Origin: Candidatus Poribacteria bacterium
Lineage (GTDB): Bacteria; Poribacteria; WGA-4E; WGA-3G
Length of the DNA stretch: 64,000 bases
NCBI GenBank assembly: GCA_022825825.1
Contig: JAJDWA010000058.1
Coordinates: 62,001 to 126,000, forward strand
Direction of reading: 5' to 3'
In this document: positions 36,471 through 44,687 of the stretch, piece after piece
Layout: every line of letters starts with the position of its first letter
Numbering within the stretch: the first letter of the stretch is position 1
The notes under the pieces: model-generated
Seen by the model: only the letters and a program-made list of their open reading frames with translations
What the model was told of the DNA's origin: nothing
The model's database searches: none
Translations under genes and position numbers: made by a program

Positions 36471-37088
36471 ATGTACCGATTAACAGCAAGAATGGAACAG
36501 ACATTACGACAATATTTGAAAAAATATCATGACTTATTTGATGGTGGACGTTGTTCAGGTTGGGAATTAGAAGAACTTGTATTTAAATCCATTCAATCAG
36601 ATAGCACAGCAGGTCATCACGCCACTTGGCAGGAAGGCGGACACGATGATCAAGCAGATATCCGGGTTCGAGTGAATGGTGTAGTCTATCCGTTACAAAT
36701 CAAATCTGGCGAGATTAAACAGATAAAATCTGGTGATGAAAAGAAACCGCACCTTGTGTTATCAGGACATCGGTTAGGGCGATTTGAAGGGAACTTTGAG
36801 GATATGACAGAATATCTAAATGAGGATAGGGCAAATTTTTTATCTATACCTTATCGCAAAGTAGATGACGATAAAGGAAGACACCATATTTACCAAATAG
36901 TATATGTTGAAGGAGTCTATCTTCGTCAACTCGATCCTTCCCGATGGGAAAGATTAAGCAAATCCACTTGGAAACAAATCAATCCTCAAGGTGTGATTTT
37001 TACGTTGCATCCCTCTATGAGTTGGCAAGTCTGGTGGCGGATACCATTATCGTTAGTAAATCATTCTCCAGAATTTATAATCGGATGA
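36471..37088 (+). CDS. Probable type II restriction endonuclease (R2)
   Basis: The 205-residue protein shows a PD-(D/E)xK-like core: E32 in WELEELVFKSI, D63 in HDDQADIRVRVNG, and Q76-I-K78 in YPLQIKSGE, i.e. D...QxK, a variant also seen in some restriction enzymes and Mrr-type nucleases. It starts two bases after M2, so the pair is transcribed and probably translated together. Recognition sequence cannot be read from the protein. Confidence 0.68.
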   Translation: MYRLTARMEQTLRQYLKKYHDLFDGGRCSGWELEELVFKSIQSDSTAGHHATWQEGGHDDQADIRVRVNGVVYPLQIKSGEIKQIKSGDEKKPHLVLSGHRLGRFEGNFEDMTEYLNEDRANFLSIPYRKVDDDKGRHHIYQIVYVEGVYLRQLDPSRWERLSKSTWKQINPQGVIFTLHPSMSWQVWWRIPLSLVNHSPEFIIG

Positions 37089-37145
37089 TAGTATAGAAGT
37101 TCTATTGGAGTTGAAACCCTTATCTGTTTCACGTTTGGAGTTTAT

Positions 37146-38249
37146 GTGAAAATTCGTAGTATAAAAGCTTATCAAGTTGACCTTCCGCTACATGAAGGCA
37201 GTTATAACTGGTCAGGCGGGAAATCAGTATCCGTTTTTGATAGTACTATCGTTGCTGTTGAAACGGATGAAGGCATTACCGGCTACGGTGAGGTGTGTCC
37301 GCTGGGACCTTTCTACCTCCCCGCTTATGCTGAAGGTACGCGCACTGGCATTGCAGAACTTGCACCGCACCTCATCGGTGAAGACCCAACACAACTCCTT
37401 CCGCTCAATCAACTTATGGATATCGCGCTCAAGGGACATCCATACATAAAATCTGGAATTGACATTGCGTGTTGGGATATTCTCGGCCATGTTTCAAATC
37501 AATCTGTTTGTACTCTACTTGGAGGCAGATATGGTGAGGATTTTATGCTTTACCGTGCGATTTCCCAACAATCACCTGATAAGATGGCAGCGAAGGTTGC
37601 TACCTATCGTGCGGAGGGGTATCGCAAATTTCAGTTGAAAGTAGGCGGCGATCCAAACACCGATATTGAACGTATTCATGCGGTCTCCGAATTGATGGAA
37701 TCGGGAGATGTGCTTATTGCGGATGCAAATACAGGTTGGTTGATGCACCAAGCCGCTCGCGTTGTCCGAGGCGTGCGCGATGTAGATGTCTACATTGAAC
37801 AACCCTGTCTCTCTTACGAAGAATGTCTTGCCATTCGTGAACGGACAGATCACCCCTTTGTTCTTGATGAGACAATTGATAGTATTCATGCATTGTTACG
37901 TGGTCATGCAGACCGGGCGATGGATGTTGTCAATATAAAGATCAGCAAGTTCGGTGGACTAACCAAAGCGAAACTTGCGCGAGACCTCTGTGTTGAACTT
38001 GGCGTTGCGATGACGATTGAAGATAGTTGGGGAGGCGATATTACAACCGCAGCGATTGCCCATCTTGCACACAGTACACCGACAGAATTCCTTTTCACTG
38101 CAACCGATTTTAATAGTTACGTCACCGTCAGTACAGCACAAGGTGCCCCGCAGCGAGTCAATGGTAGAATGGCAGCCGCAACGCAACCCGGCTTAGGCAT
38201 TATACCCGATATGAATGTGTTAGGCGAAGTGGTTGTGAAAGTGGAATGA
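37146..38249 (+). CDS. Enolase-superfamily enzyme (mandelate racemase/muconate lactonizing type), possibly cis-3-hydroxyproline dehydratase or hydroxyproline-betaine epimerase
   Basis: The start is GTG at 37146. Capping domain residues 1-120, then the barrel with the lysine strand KFQLKVGG, metal ligands in [14 protein letters not shown] and VLDET, a second lysine in [10 protein letters not shown], and [11 protein letters not shown] near the end. The pattern of the first 60 residues ([30 protein letters not shown]) is that of the hydroxyproline-betaine epimerase/cis-3-hydroxy-L-proline dehydratase subgroup as I remember it. The next gene, four bases on, is an ornithine-cyclodeaminase-like reductase, which fits. 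Overall family certain; substrate inferred. Confidence 0.82.
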   Translation: MKIRSIKAYQVDLPLHEGSYNWSGGKSVSVFDSTIVAVETDEGITGYGEVCPLGPFYLPAYAEGTRTGIAELAPHLIGEDPTQLLPLNQLMDIALKGHPYIKSGIDIACWDILGHVSNQSVCTLLGGRYGEDFMLYRAISQQSPDKMAAKVATYRAEGYRKFQLKVGGDPNTDIERIHAVSELMESGDVLIADANTGWLMHQAARVVRGVRDVDVYIEQPCLSYEECLAIRERTDHPFVLDETIDSIHALLRGHADRAMDVVNIKISKFGGLTKAKLARDLCVELGVAMTIEDSWGGDITTAAIAHLAHSTPTEFLFTATDFNSYVTVSTAQGAPQRVNGRMAAATQPGLGIIPDMNVLGEVVVKVE

Positions 38250-38253
38250 TCTT

Positions 38254-39222
38254 ATGAGCATAAGGATACTCTCTGCCGCGGATGTCCGCGCAGCCTTACC
38301 CATGCCCAAAGCAATTGATGCGATGCGGCACGCCTACAGTCAACTTTCAGCAGGCAAGGCAGTTGCACCACCAAGGCAACATATCTCCACAGACAAAGGC
38401 GTTACGCTCATCATGCCTGCCTATCTCCCTGAACGGAGTGAATTCGGCATCAAGGTTGTCTCCGTTTATGACGATAATCCAAATCTCAATCTACCTCGTA
38501 TCACAGCAACAGTTTTAGTACTTGACCCAGATACAGGATCGCCAAAAGCATTTATGGACGGTGCCAGTCTTACTGCTATCAGAACTGGGGCAGGTGGCGG
38601 TGTAGCAGCAGACTTACTTGCTCGGAAGGACGCTAAAAAAGTTGGATTGTTCGGCGCAGGTGTACAGGCGCGGGCACAGTTGCAGGCGGTCATGGCAGTC
38701 AGAGACATCACGCACGTCAATCTCATCAGTCGGACACACGCTTCGGTACAACAACTCGCCGCTGAGATTTCGGAGTGGACAGACGCACCAGAAGTCAAGC
38801 TTGCATCTACACCACAAGAGGTAGTATCGGATGCGGATATTATTATTTGCGCGACGACATCGGGAACTCCGCTTTTTGACGGAAACGACTTACAACCAGG
38901 AACACACATTACAGCGGTTGGTACATTCGTTCCAGAAAAACGGGAAGTTGATACAACGGCAATAAGACGCGCAAACCGAATTGTGGTAGATTCACGGGAA
39001 GCTTGTTTAGAGGAGGCGGGAGACCTGATTATTCCGAATGCTCAAATTGACGCTGAAATCGGTGAAATCGTCAATGGTGATAAACTTGGGAGACAGTCAG
39101 ACGATGAAATCACATTTTTCAAATCGGTGGGAGTGGCAGTGCAGGATGCAGTCGCTGCATCAGCCGTACTGGTAGAAGCAGAAGCGAAAGACTACGGCAT
39201 TGTCGTTGAGATGGTTCAATAG
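38254..39222 (+). CDS. Ornithine cyclodeaminase/mu-crystallin family protein, possible pyrroline-2-carboxylate reductase
   Basis: The 322-residue protein has the family's N-terminal dimer domain (LSAADVRAALPMPKAIDAMRHAY), RTGAGGGVAADLLA, and the Rossmann loop VGLFGAGVQARAQ, with NLISRTH specifying NAD(P) binding. Members include ornithine cyclodeaminase, alanine dehydrogenase and ketimine/1-pyrroline-2-carboxylate reductases. Coupled to the enolase-superfamily gene (four-base gap), a reductase turning pyrroline-2-carboxylate into proline is the most economical role. The catalytic Asp region is AVGTFVPEKREVD, different from true cyclodeaminases. Confidence 0.83.
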   Translation: MSIRILSAADVRAALPMPKAIDAMRHAYSQLSAGKAVAPPRQHISTDKGVTLIMPAYLPERSEFGIKVVSVYDDNPNLNLPRITATVLVLDPDTGSPKAFMDGASLTAIRTGAGGGVAADLLARKDAKKVGLFGAGVQARAQLQAVMAVRDITHVNLISRTHASVQQLAAEISEWTDAPEVKLASTPQEVVSDADIIICATTSGTPLFDGNDLQPGTHITAVGTFVPEKREVDTTAIRRANRIVVDSREACLEEAGDLIIPNAQIDAEIGEIVNGDKLGRQSDDEITFFKSVGVAVQDAVAASAVLVEAEAKDYGIVVEMVQ

Positions 39223-39252
39223 TCTATTCTTGTTTAGGCAATCTGCTTGATC

Positions 39253-40110
39253 CTATTGCGTTAAGAGATAGTTGATTATCTGTGCAGCAACTTCGGCTTT
39301 CGGATCATTTTTATACAGGGTATGAAAAACAATCGCTAATCTGCCACGATCACCATCTCGTACAATAACGGGGTCTGCCAAGGTTGCCTGAGTATTCCCA
39401 GTATCGGTCGCAAGAATCTTTTCAGCAAACCATTCATCTTCAAGCTGATCCAAAGGAAAAGGTCTGTCAGATTTAAAATGGACCATACTTGGGGCTAATC
39501 TACTACCTTCTACTGTAACAAACATATCTACGTTGTGTTCATATACGTTAATCTCAATTTCAGGGAGGTCCATTAGGTTTTGCATAGCACCACGTTCGTT
39601 GGCTTTACCTTCTGAACTGTTATACCCAAAATAATCCGCATGATTCAAAATTGTATCGCCATCGGTTGTTTCAATCCAATTTTCGGCAACAGAACCATCG
39701 GGTTGAGCATTTCCTGACGGATAGATCGTGGAAGGTAAAATACCGTAAAGGATACAGACATTCACGGCACCGTTTGCAGTTGTTTGCAGCATCCAATCTC
39801 TGACAGATTCCTTACTTTTTGTTATCTCTACTTGAATATTCTCTGATTCTAAGAGAAATTTTGTCATTTCTGCTTCATTTTCTGCATTTTCCGAGCTTAT
39901 CCACAAGGTTTTGCCTATATAAATCAAAACATCTACTGAACCGTGTATAGGTTCAACTGATATAGCGTCTGATGATTCCTGCTCTACTACTTCTACCGAT
40001 TCTGCATTCGATACGACAGGGCCCTCCATTTTATGCATTTTATTGCAACTGGCAAAGGAAATCGTCCAACCAATTAGAGCGATGATAACTAACCATTGGT
40101 ATTTTTGCAC
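39253..40110 (-). CDS. Lipoprotein of unknown function, paralogue 1
   Basis: Start GTG at 40110 with AAGGAG nine bases upstream. The 285-residue protein has a lipobox SFASC at about residue 22. After an acidic linker comes a domain shared with the 41073-41885 gene: VDVLIYIGKTLWISSENAE, TANGAVNVCILYGILPS, SVAENWIETTDGDTILNHADYFGY and LADPVIVRDGDRGRLAIVFHT. The fold looks alpha/beta, like a small Rossmann or flavodoxin-type domain (possibly a ThuA-like or gatase-like arrangement). It converges with the ornithine-cyclodeaminase-like gene 30 bases away. Confidence 0.7.
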   Translation of the reverse strand: MQKYQWLVIIALIGWTISFASCNKMHKMEGPVVSNAESVEVVEQESSDAISVEPIHGSVDVLIYIGKTLWISSENAENEAEMTKFLLESENIQVEITKSKESVRDWMLQTTANGAVNVCILYGILPSTIYPSGNAQPDGSVAENWIETTDGDTILNHADYFGYNSSEGKANERGAMQNLMDLPEIEINVYEHNVDMFVTVEGSRLAPSMVHFKSDRPFPLDQLEDEWFAEKILATDTGNTQATLADPVIVRDGDRGRLAIVFHTLYKNDPKAEVAAQIINYLLTQ

Positions 40111-40286
40111 TGATAATTTCTCCTTAATTATACTATCTGTATGAAATTATACTATGCAATACAGTCAGTAGCAAATTTTTATGATGGCACGTTTTAACAC
40201 GATACGCTACGTCTCAAACATCGGAGGTTTTTCACTCTTGTGCCGTTATTTAGAAAAAAACTCCGAATTTATTAAGGTGAGCAAAT

Positions 40287-41003
40287 ATGATTAAGGCAGT
40301 GTTCTTTGACCTTGATAACACACTCTGTGACTCCGATACAGCGTGGAATATCGCTGTTAGAGAAACATTTCAGCTTTTTCGTAAGCATGAACCAGATGTT
40401 TCAGAGGAGACTCTTACAAAAGCATGGGCAAAAGTTCATCAGCAACTCTTTCAGCAACTTGACGCAGGGAGATGCTCTATGGCAGAAGTGAGAGACACAC
40501 GTTTCCCACATTTATTCAAAAAACTCAATTTGTCGTCAGGCAAAATTACAGTAGAACTCAACGACTTTCTCAGTACGCGTTACCTTACGAGTTTATGTCT
40601 TTACGAAGATGCTGCAGTCCTTGAGGAACTACACGCCTATCATGTTGGTATTATTACAAACGGTGCACACGATGCACACACTGACAGCCAACTTTCTAAA
40701 GTGAGATACCTGGGACTCACCGAACGGATTCAGTCGTTGACAATTTCCGGTGAAATCGGTGTCAGAAAACCGAATTTTGAAATCTTCAAAGTGGCTTGTG
40801 AACGTGCTAACGTTTTGCTGAAAGAGGCAATGCTTGTGGGAGATTCCATTCAAAATGACATCGTTGGTGCTAATCGGGCAGGCATGACAAGCATTTTGAT
40901 AGATCGAAAATCAGATATATCAATCCCGAAAATAGCGGACGCACAACCAGACTATTCAATATCGAATCTATACGATATTTTGGCATGCTTGGAGCATGGA
41001 TAG
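40287..41003 (+). CDS. HAD-family hydrolase (YjjG-like phosphatase)
   Basis: The 238-residue protein has HAD motif I DLDNTLCDSD (nucleophile D8), a helical cap (to about 100), motif II TNGAHDAH, motif III K in GVRKPNFEIF and motif IV VGDSIQNDIVGANRAG. The closest well-known relatives are YjjG/haloacid dehalogenase-like nucleotide or sugar phosphatases. It lies between two divergent and convergent paralogous lipoprotein genes on the other strand. Substrate unknown. GGTGAG is a weak ribosome site. Confidence 0.88.
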   Translation: MIKAVFFDLDNTLCDSDTAWNIAVRETFQLFRKHEPDVSEETLTKAWAKVHQQLFQQLDAGRCSMAEVRDTRFPHLFKKLNLSSGKITVELNDFLSTRYLTSLCLYEDAAVLEELHAYHVGIITNGAHDAHTDSQLSKVRYLGLTERIQSLTISGEIGVRKPNFEIFKVACERANVLLKEAMLVGDSIQNDIVGANRAGMTSILIDRKSDISIPKIADAQPDYSISNLYDILACLEHG

Positions 41004-41072
41004 AATCAGAATCGCATTGAAAGGCACAGTTTATTCTGTCAGATAAGTCATTTGGATGGTATTATGCTTAGC

Positions 41073-41885
41073 CTATTCAGCTAAAAGATAGTTTATGATA
41101 ATCTCCGCCGCAACTGCCCCTTTCGGATTATCCCCATGATGTGTTTGATGGACCATTGCGAGTCTACCTCGATCTCCATCTCGAAGAATTATGGGGTCTG
41201 CCAATGTCGCCTGAACATCCCCGGTATCACTTGCAAATATTTTTTCAGCGGACCATTCGGAACCGAGTTGTTCCAAAGGGAACGGTCTGTCCGATTCAAA
41301 ATCGACTAAACTTGGGGTTAATGTTCTACCGTTTTCAGTGGCAAGCATTTGAAGGTTCTCAAAATGCTCCACATTAATATCAATATTGGGAAGGTCCATG
41401 AGGTTTTGCAAAGGCGCCTTATAATTGGGGGTTTCGTCTGAACTGTAATAACCTAAATAATCTGCTTGATTCAAAATCGTATCACCATCCGTTGTTTCAA
41501 TCCAGTTTTCGGCGATTGACCCGTCAGGTTCGGTATTCCCTGGGGCATAGATTGATGTTGGTAAAATCCCGTAAAGGATGCAGACATTCACAGCACCATT
41601 TGCAGTTGTCTCAGACATCCAACTCCTAAGAGTTTCTTCGCTTTCTGTCATTGCTACACGAATTCCATTCGATTCCAAAAGGCTTTTTGTTATGCTTGCT
41701 TCAACTCTTGCATTTTCCAATGTTATCCACGAGGCACTTCCTGTATAGATCAGGACATCCATCGGTTCTGCCTCCGATACATCAGACACAGCTGGTATAG
41801 GCTTATTCTGTACTTTCGTGCAACTCACATAGAAAACCGTCCAACCAATTAGAAAGATGGTAACTAACCATCGGTATTTCCACAT
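41073..41885 (-). CDS. Lipoprotein of unknown function, paralogue 2
   Basis: The 270-residue paralogue of 39253-40110 has an AGGAG site before the ATG and a lipobox FYVSC. The segments MDVLIYTGSASWITLENA, TANGAVNVCILYGILPT, ENWIETTDGDTILNQADYLGYYSSDE and DVQATLADPIILRDGDRGRLAM are nearly the same as in the first copy, while the linker after the Cys differs and is shorter. The duplication flanks the HAD gene in direct orientation. Confidence 0.7.
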   Translation of the reverse strand: MWKYRWLVTIFLIGWTVFYVSCTKVQNKPIPAVSDVSEAEPMDVLIYTGSASWITLENARVEASITKSLLESNGIRVAMTESEETLRSWMSETTANGAVNVCILYGILPTSIYAPGNTEPDGSIAENWIETTDGDTILNQADYLGYYSSDETPNYKAPLQNLMDLPNIDINVEHFENLQMLATENGRTLTPSLVDFESDRPFPLEQLGSEWSAEKIFASDTGDVQATLADPIILRDGDRGRLAMVHQTHHGDNPKGAVAAEIIINYLLAE

Positions 41886-42251
41886 TTATAATTCTCCTGA
41901 AGTATTAACGTAATTTCAATAAAACTGAAGTTCTTGCTAAACTTATGGTTTTCAAGGCTATACAATCCTTAATATTGTGCTGTTTATATTCAACAAGCAT
42001 TACTCTAAGTTTTATCGTATACTTAACACGTCAGACATTGAAAGCAGGTTACTAAAATGCGTTGACCCGTCGCATCTTTAACGGTTTGTAGGAATAGGTA
42101 TCTTTAACGCGTGCAGCACGCGCTGCCGGACAAACTACCGAAGACCAGAAGCACATTGAGTCTGGAGGATGTGGCAAGGGTTCATTCCCAGACCCAATGA
42201 CTAATTCAGACTTTCGCTTCGTGATTATGTGAAAGCTAAGTTGAGGTTTGG
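41886..42251. other. Gene-free region
   Basis: 366 AT-rich bases between two minus-strand genes. GCGTGCAGCACGC (about 42099-42111) is a short palindrome. A 75-codon minus frame reaching 42052 overlaps the LamG gene start side by side and has no coding character. Nothing else was seen. Confidence 0.5.
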
Positions 42252-43028
42252 TTATCTTAAAGCTTTTAGATCTCCCCAAGTGAGAGCTAACTTCTTGTCA
42301 GGACTTACGACAGCCCATCCTCCTGCATTCACGTTCTGATTGATTTCGTCTTCGCTTAGCGCTCGATCATAAACGGCAAGTTCGTCAACGAGGCCTATAA
42401 AGTAATAAACAGCATTAGCAGGAAATAACCTCGTTCCAAGTAACCAAGCTGAAGGGTTCGGACCTGAATAAACTTCTGATTTGAGTTCGCCCTCTAAAGA
42501 ACCATCAACATAAAGAAGATATTGGTCATCAAAAACAGCAGTGATGTAATACCACTCACCCCGCGTTTCAAGAATCCCCCCAGGAGAATTCAGATCTCCA
42601 CCGCCAGGAGGCCATTGACCAACGTTCATGCCACCGTCATTTCGAACGTAAATATAGTTTTTCGTCGATCCAGTATTTGCACCACCCTGCCATATAAAAC
42701 TGGCTGTCTCGTCCTTGTTATTTATGTACATCGAAACTGTAAGTGGCGGATCTATATTCAAACTATCGGGAGCTCCGAAATCTACATAATCATCACCATC
42801 AAACTCCAAAGCCTGACCAACCTTACCTTCAACTACTTTGGGGTTGCCCTTCATGGTCCCATCATTTTCACTAAAAACGTCTTTAACAGTATCACCATCT
42901 ATATTAGCCTTATCAAAGGTCCAATAGCTAATCAAACCTTTAGTAACCACTTGAGTTTTTGCCATATTTGCACACATAAAAAGAGTTGCTATAACAGTAA
43001 AAGTAATGAACAACATTTTGTTAAACAT
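42252..43028 (-). CDS. Exported LamG-domain protein with TWG tail (copy 1)
   Basis: The ATG at 43028 follows AAAAGGAG; an earlier frame to 43061 lacks support. The 258-residue protein has a signal peptide (MLFITFTVIATLFMCANMAKTQ) and one concanavalin/LamG domain: LISYWTFDKANIDGDTVKDVF, GKVGQALEFDGDDYVDFG, WYYITAVFDDQYLLYVDGSLEG, GLVDELAVYDRALSEDEINQN. These bind sugars or proteins outside the cell. The end DKKLALTWGDLKALR is the TWG tail shared with other exported proteins here. Confidence 0.85.
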   Translation of the reverse strand: MFNKMLFITFTVIATLFMCANMAKTQVVTKGLISYWTFDKANIDGDTVKDVFSENDGTMKGNPKVVEGKVGQALEFDGDDYVDFGAPDSLNIDPPLTVSMYINNKDETASFIWQGGANTGSTKNYIYVRNDGGMNVGQWPPGGGDLNSPGGILETRGEWYYITAVFDDQYLLYVDGSLEGELKSEVYSGPNPSAWLLGTRLFPANAVYYFIGLVDELAVYDRALSEDEINQNVNAGGWAVVSPDKKLALTWGDLKALR

Positions 43029-43120
43029 TTTGGACTCCTTTTCTTTATTCAGCAATGACACAAATTATAAGCAGGTGTTTGTCATTGCCTTGTTGATTGA
43101 ACAAATAGAATTTGGTCGCA

Positions 43121-43303
43121 GGACAGACGCATTCCTCTTAAAGTCCCCTTGATAAGGGGGATGATTTAGGGGGCGGACCCCATACCGATAGCGTGTGGGG
43201 AGATAAATCACTAAAATAGCGACTTTTACCCCCCTAACCCTCCTTATCAAGGGGGACTGCGTCTGTCCTATGAAAGTTAAATTCTTTTATTAAACTCATG
43301 TTA
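43121..43303. repeat. MITE-like element, family B, copy in reverse orientation
   Basis: Inverted ends GGACAGACGCA (43121-43131) and TGCGTCTGTCC (43258-43268), then TTATTAAACTCATGTTA (43287-43303) as outer terminal repeat on one side only. It shares GCGACTTTTACCCCCCTAAC with the complement of 10994-11158. It contains a different centre (GGGGCGGACCCCATACCG). Confidence 0.7.
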
Positions 43304-43320
43304 AGTTAAGGTTATGTTAT

Positions 43321-43535
43321 TAACGTGAGTTTGATAATTATTGAGTATAAGTAGTTAGGTAGAGCGCAGCGAAACCCTTATGCGTCAATTTAGCAGTGCC
43401 ACACCCTGGTAGGCGCGTTTTCTAAACGCGCCGTTAGATACTCTTCAGCCCAAGGTAGGCGCGTTCTAAAACGCGCCTACCTTGGGGTACTAAATCGGGC
43501 TTAGAAAGTCTACGGAATTTATCAAACTCACGTTA
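43321..43535. repeat. MITE-like element, family A, copy 2
   Basis: The ends TAACGTGAGTTTGATAA (43321-43337) and TTATCAAACTCACGTTA (43519-43535) are a perfect 17-base inverted repeat. The interior holds GCGTCAATTTAGC, then the GCGCGTTTTCTAAACGCGC palindrome, as in 5255-5474. It is adjacent to a family-B element; together they fill most of the gap 43029-43712. Confidence 0.8.
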
Positions 43536-43712
43536 TGTTATAATTTTAGGACATTTGCCCTATTTATTCAACTATTTTTTGGCGAAGGTATTGTTACTAT
43601 AAAAACGGGTAATAAGGCGACAATTGAATGCCCCTGGTAGTGTCTATTTTTATCTTGACATTTTTGTGGAAAAATGAGACACTTAAGATTAAAAGCAAAT
43701 TTGGAGAACGCA

Positions 43713-44345
43713 ATGGGATTTCCTGTTTACGATTACCGCACAGATGTCCGAAACGTTCTGGTAACGCCGCAGATTCGCTCACGTTTCTTAAGGATGGAAC
43801 CCGGACAGAGTGCCCAGCTGCATAGCCATGACCTTGGACATGAAATCTTTTTGATTTTAGAAGGACGTGTTGAATTTGAAATTGACGGTGAAACGGAGGA
43901 GTTGGGACCTGGACAAATGTGTGTTGCTTTAGTTGATCAACCACACAAAGTGCGTGTACTCGGAGATGAACCGATGACGATGTATCTGTCCGTCACACCG
44001 CATATCCACCCGACACATACCCCACGAACAGAAGATGGTGAAAGGTTGCCACACAATTTCGCTCCATCCCGTGCTTATGATGTGGAGCCTGATATGCAGG
44101 TATCCGTTTCGGAACTGGTTACCCAACAAATACACGCAGCGCAGCTACTTGCAGAACTGACACAAACGTGTGCATCGGTTCAAGAGGAAATGGGGCATCA
44201 ACTCAAAACTGCTGTTGCCGAAGGTGATGAACACGCTGCTACCGCTGCTCGAAAAGCAATGTGGGAAGCACTCTACCCTGTTTACAAAGCCGTTTCAGAA
44301 TTAGGTGACGTTTGGAATGAACTTGCCCCGCGTGTATCCCAATAA
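43713..44345 (+). CDS. Cupin-domain protein
   Basis: The ATG at 43713 follows TTGGAG; 13 extra codons upstream are unlikely. Residues about 25-105 are a cupin barrel with H-x-H (LHSHDLGHEIFLILEGRVEFEIDG) and the second motif GPGQMCVALVDQPHKVRVLG; the metal set H, H, E, H is present. Residues 120-210 form a helical, coiled-coil-like tail (LVTQQIHAAQLLAELTQTCA). It may be a sugar- or metal-linked enzyme or binding protein. It stands alone after the repeat cluster. Confidence 0.85.
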   Translation: MGFPVYDYRTDVRNVLVTPQIRSRFLRMEPGQSAQLHSHDLGHEIFLILEGRVEFEIDGETEELGPGQMCVALVDQPHKVRVLGDEPMTMYLSVTPHIHPTHTPRTEDGERLPHNFAPSRAYDVEPDMQVSVSELVTQQIHAAQLLAELTQTCASVQEEMGHQLKTAVAEGDEHAATAARKAMWEALYPVYKAVSELGDVWNELAPRVSQ

Positions 44346-44470
44346 ACTGCTTTTTTAATTTGCTTAACTTGTAAGATTTGTAGTATAATAGAATTAGCAA
44401 AAGATTTAGGATGTTTCTTGCCGAAAATAATCCTAATATATCTGCATTTAACTTGAAAACGTTTTAATAC

Positions 44471-44498
44471 TTGACAACGTTATTGATATTAGTATAAA
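44471..44498 (+). promoter_or_regulatory. Sigma-70-type promoter of the cohesin/Spondin_N gene
   Basis: TTGACA (44471-44476) and TATAAA (44493-44498) with a 16-base spacer, 190 bases before the ATG at 44688. The remainder of 44346-44687 is AT-rich leader; no gene was found. Confidence 0.55.
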
Positions 44499-44687
44499 CT
44501 TTTCTTTAATAATTTTTATAAGTTGAAATCACGTTTGAGCGATTCGACCCCGTACATCTAACAGCAGGATACCGATATGAAGGATTTCCCTATATTCCGG
44601 TAAAATCTTCCCTCAAACGAAAGTTAAACCTGTACCGAAAGGTAGAGAAAACGTCACAATATAAATGAAATTAGTAAGGAGTATTTT

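Noticed and set aside
42052-42279. 75-residue minus-strand protein
   Set aside because: Overlaps the end of the LamG gene, no ribosome site, no domain-like pattern.
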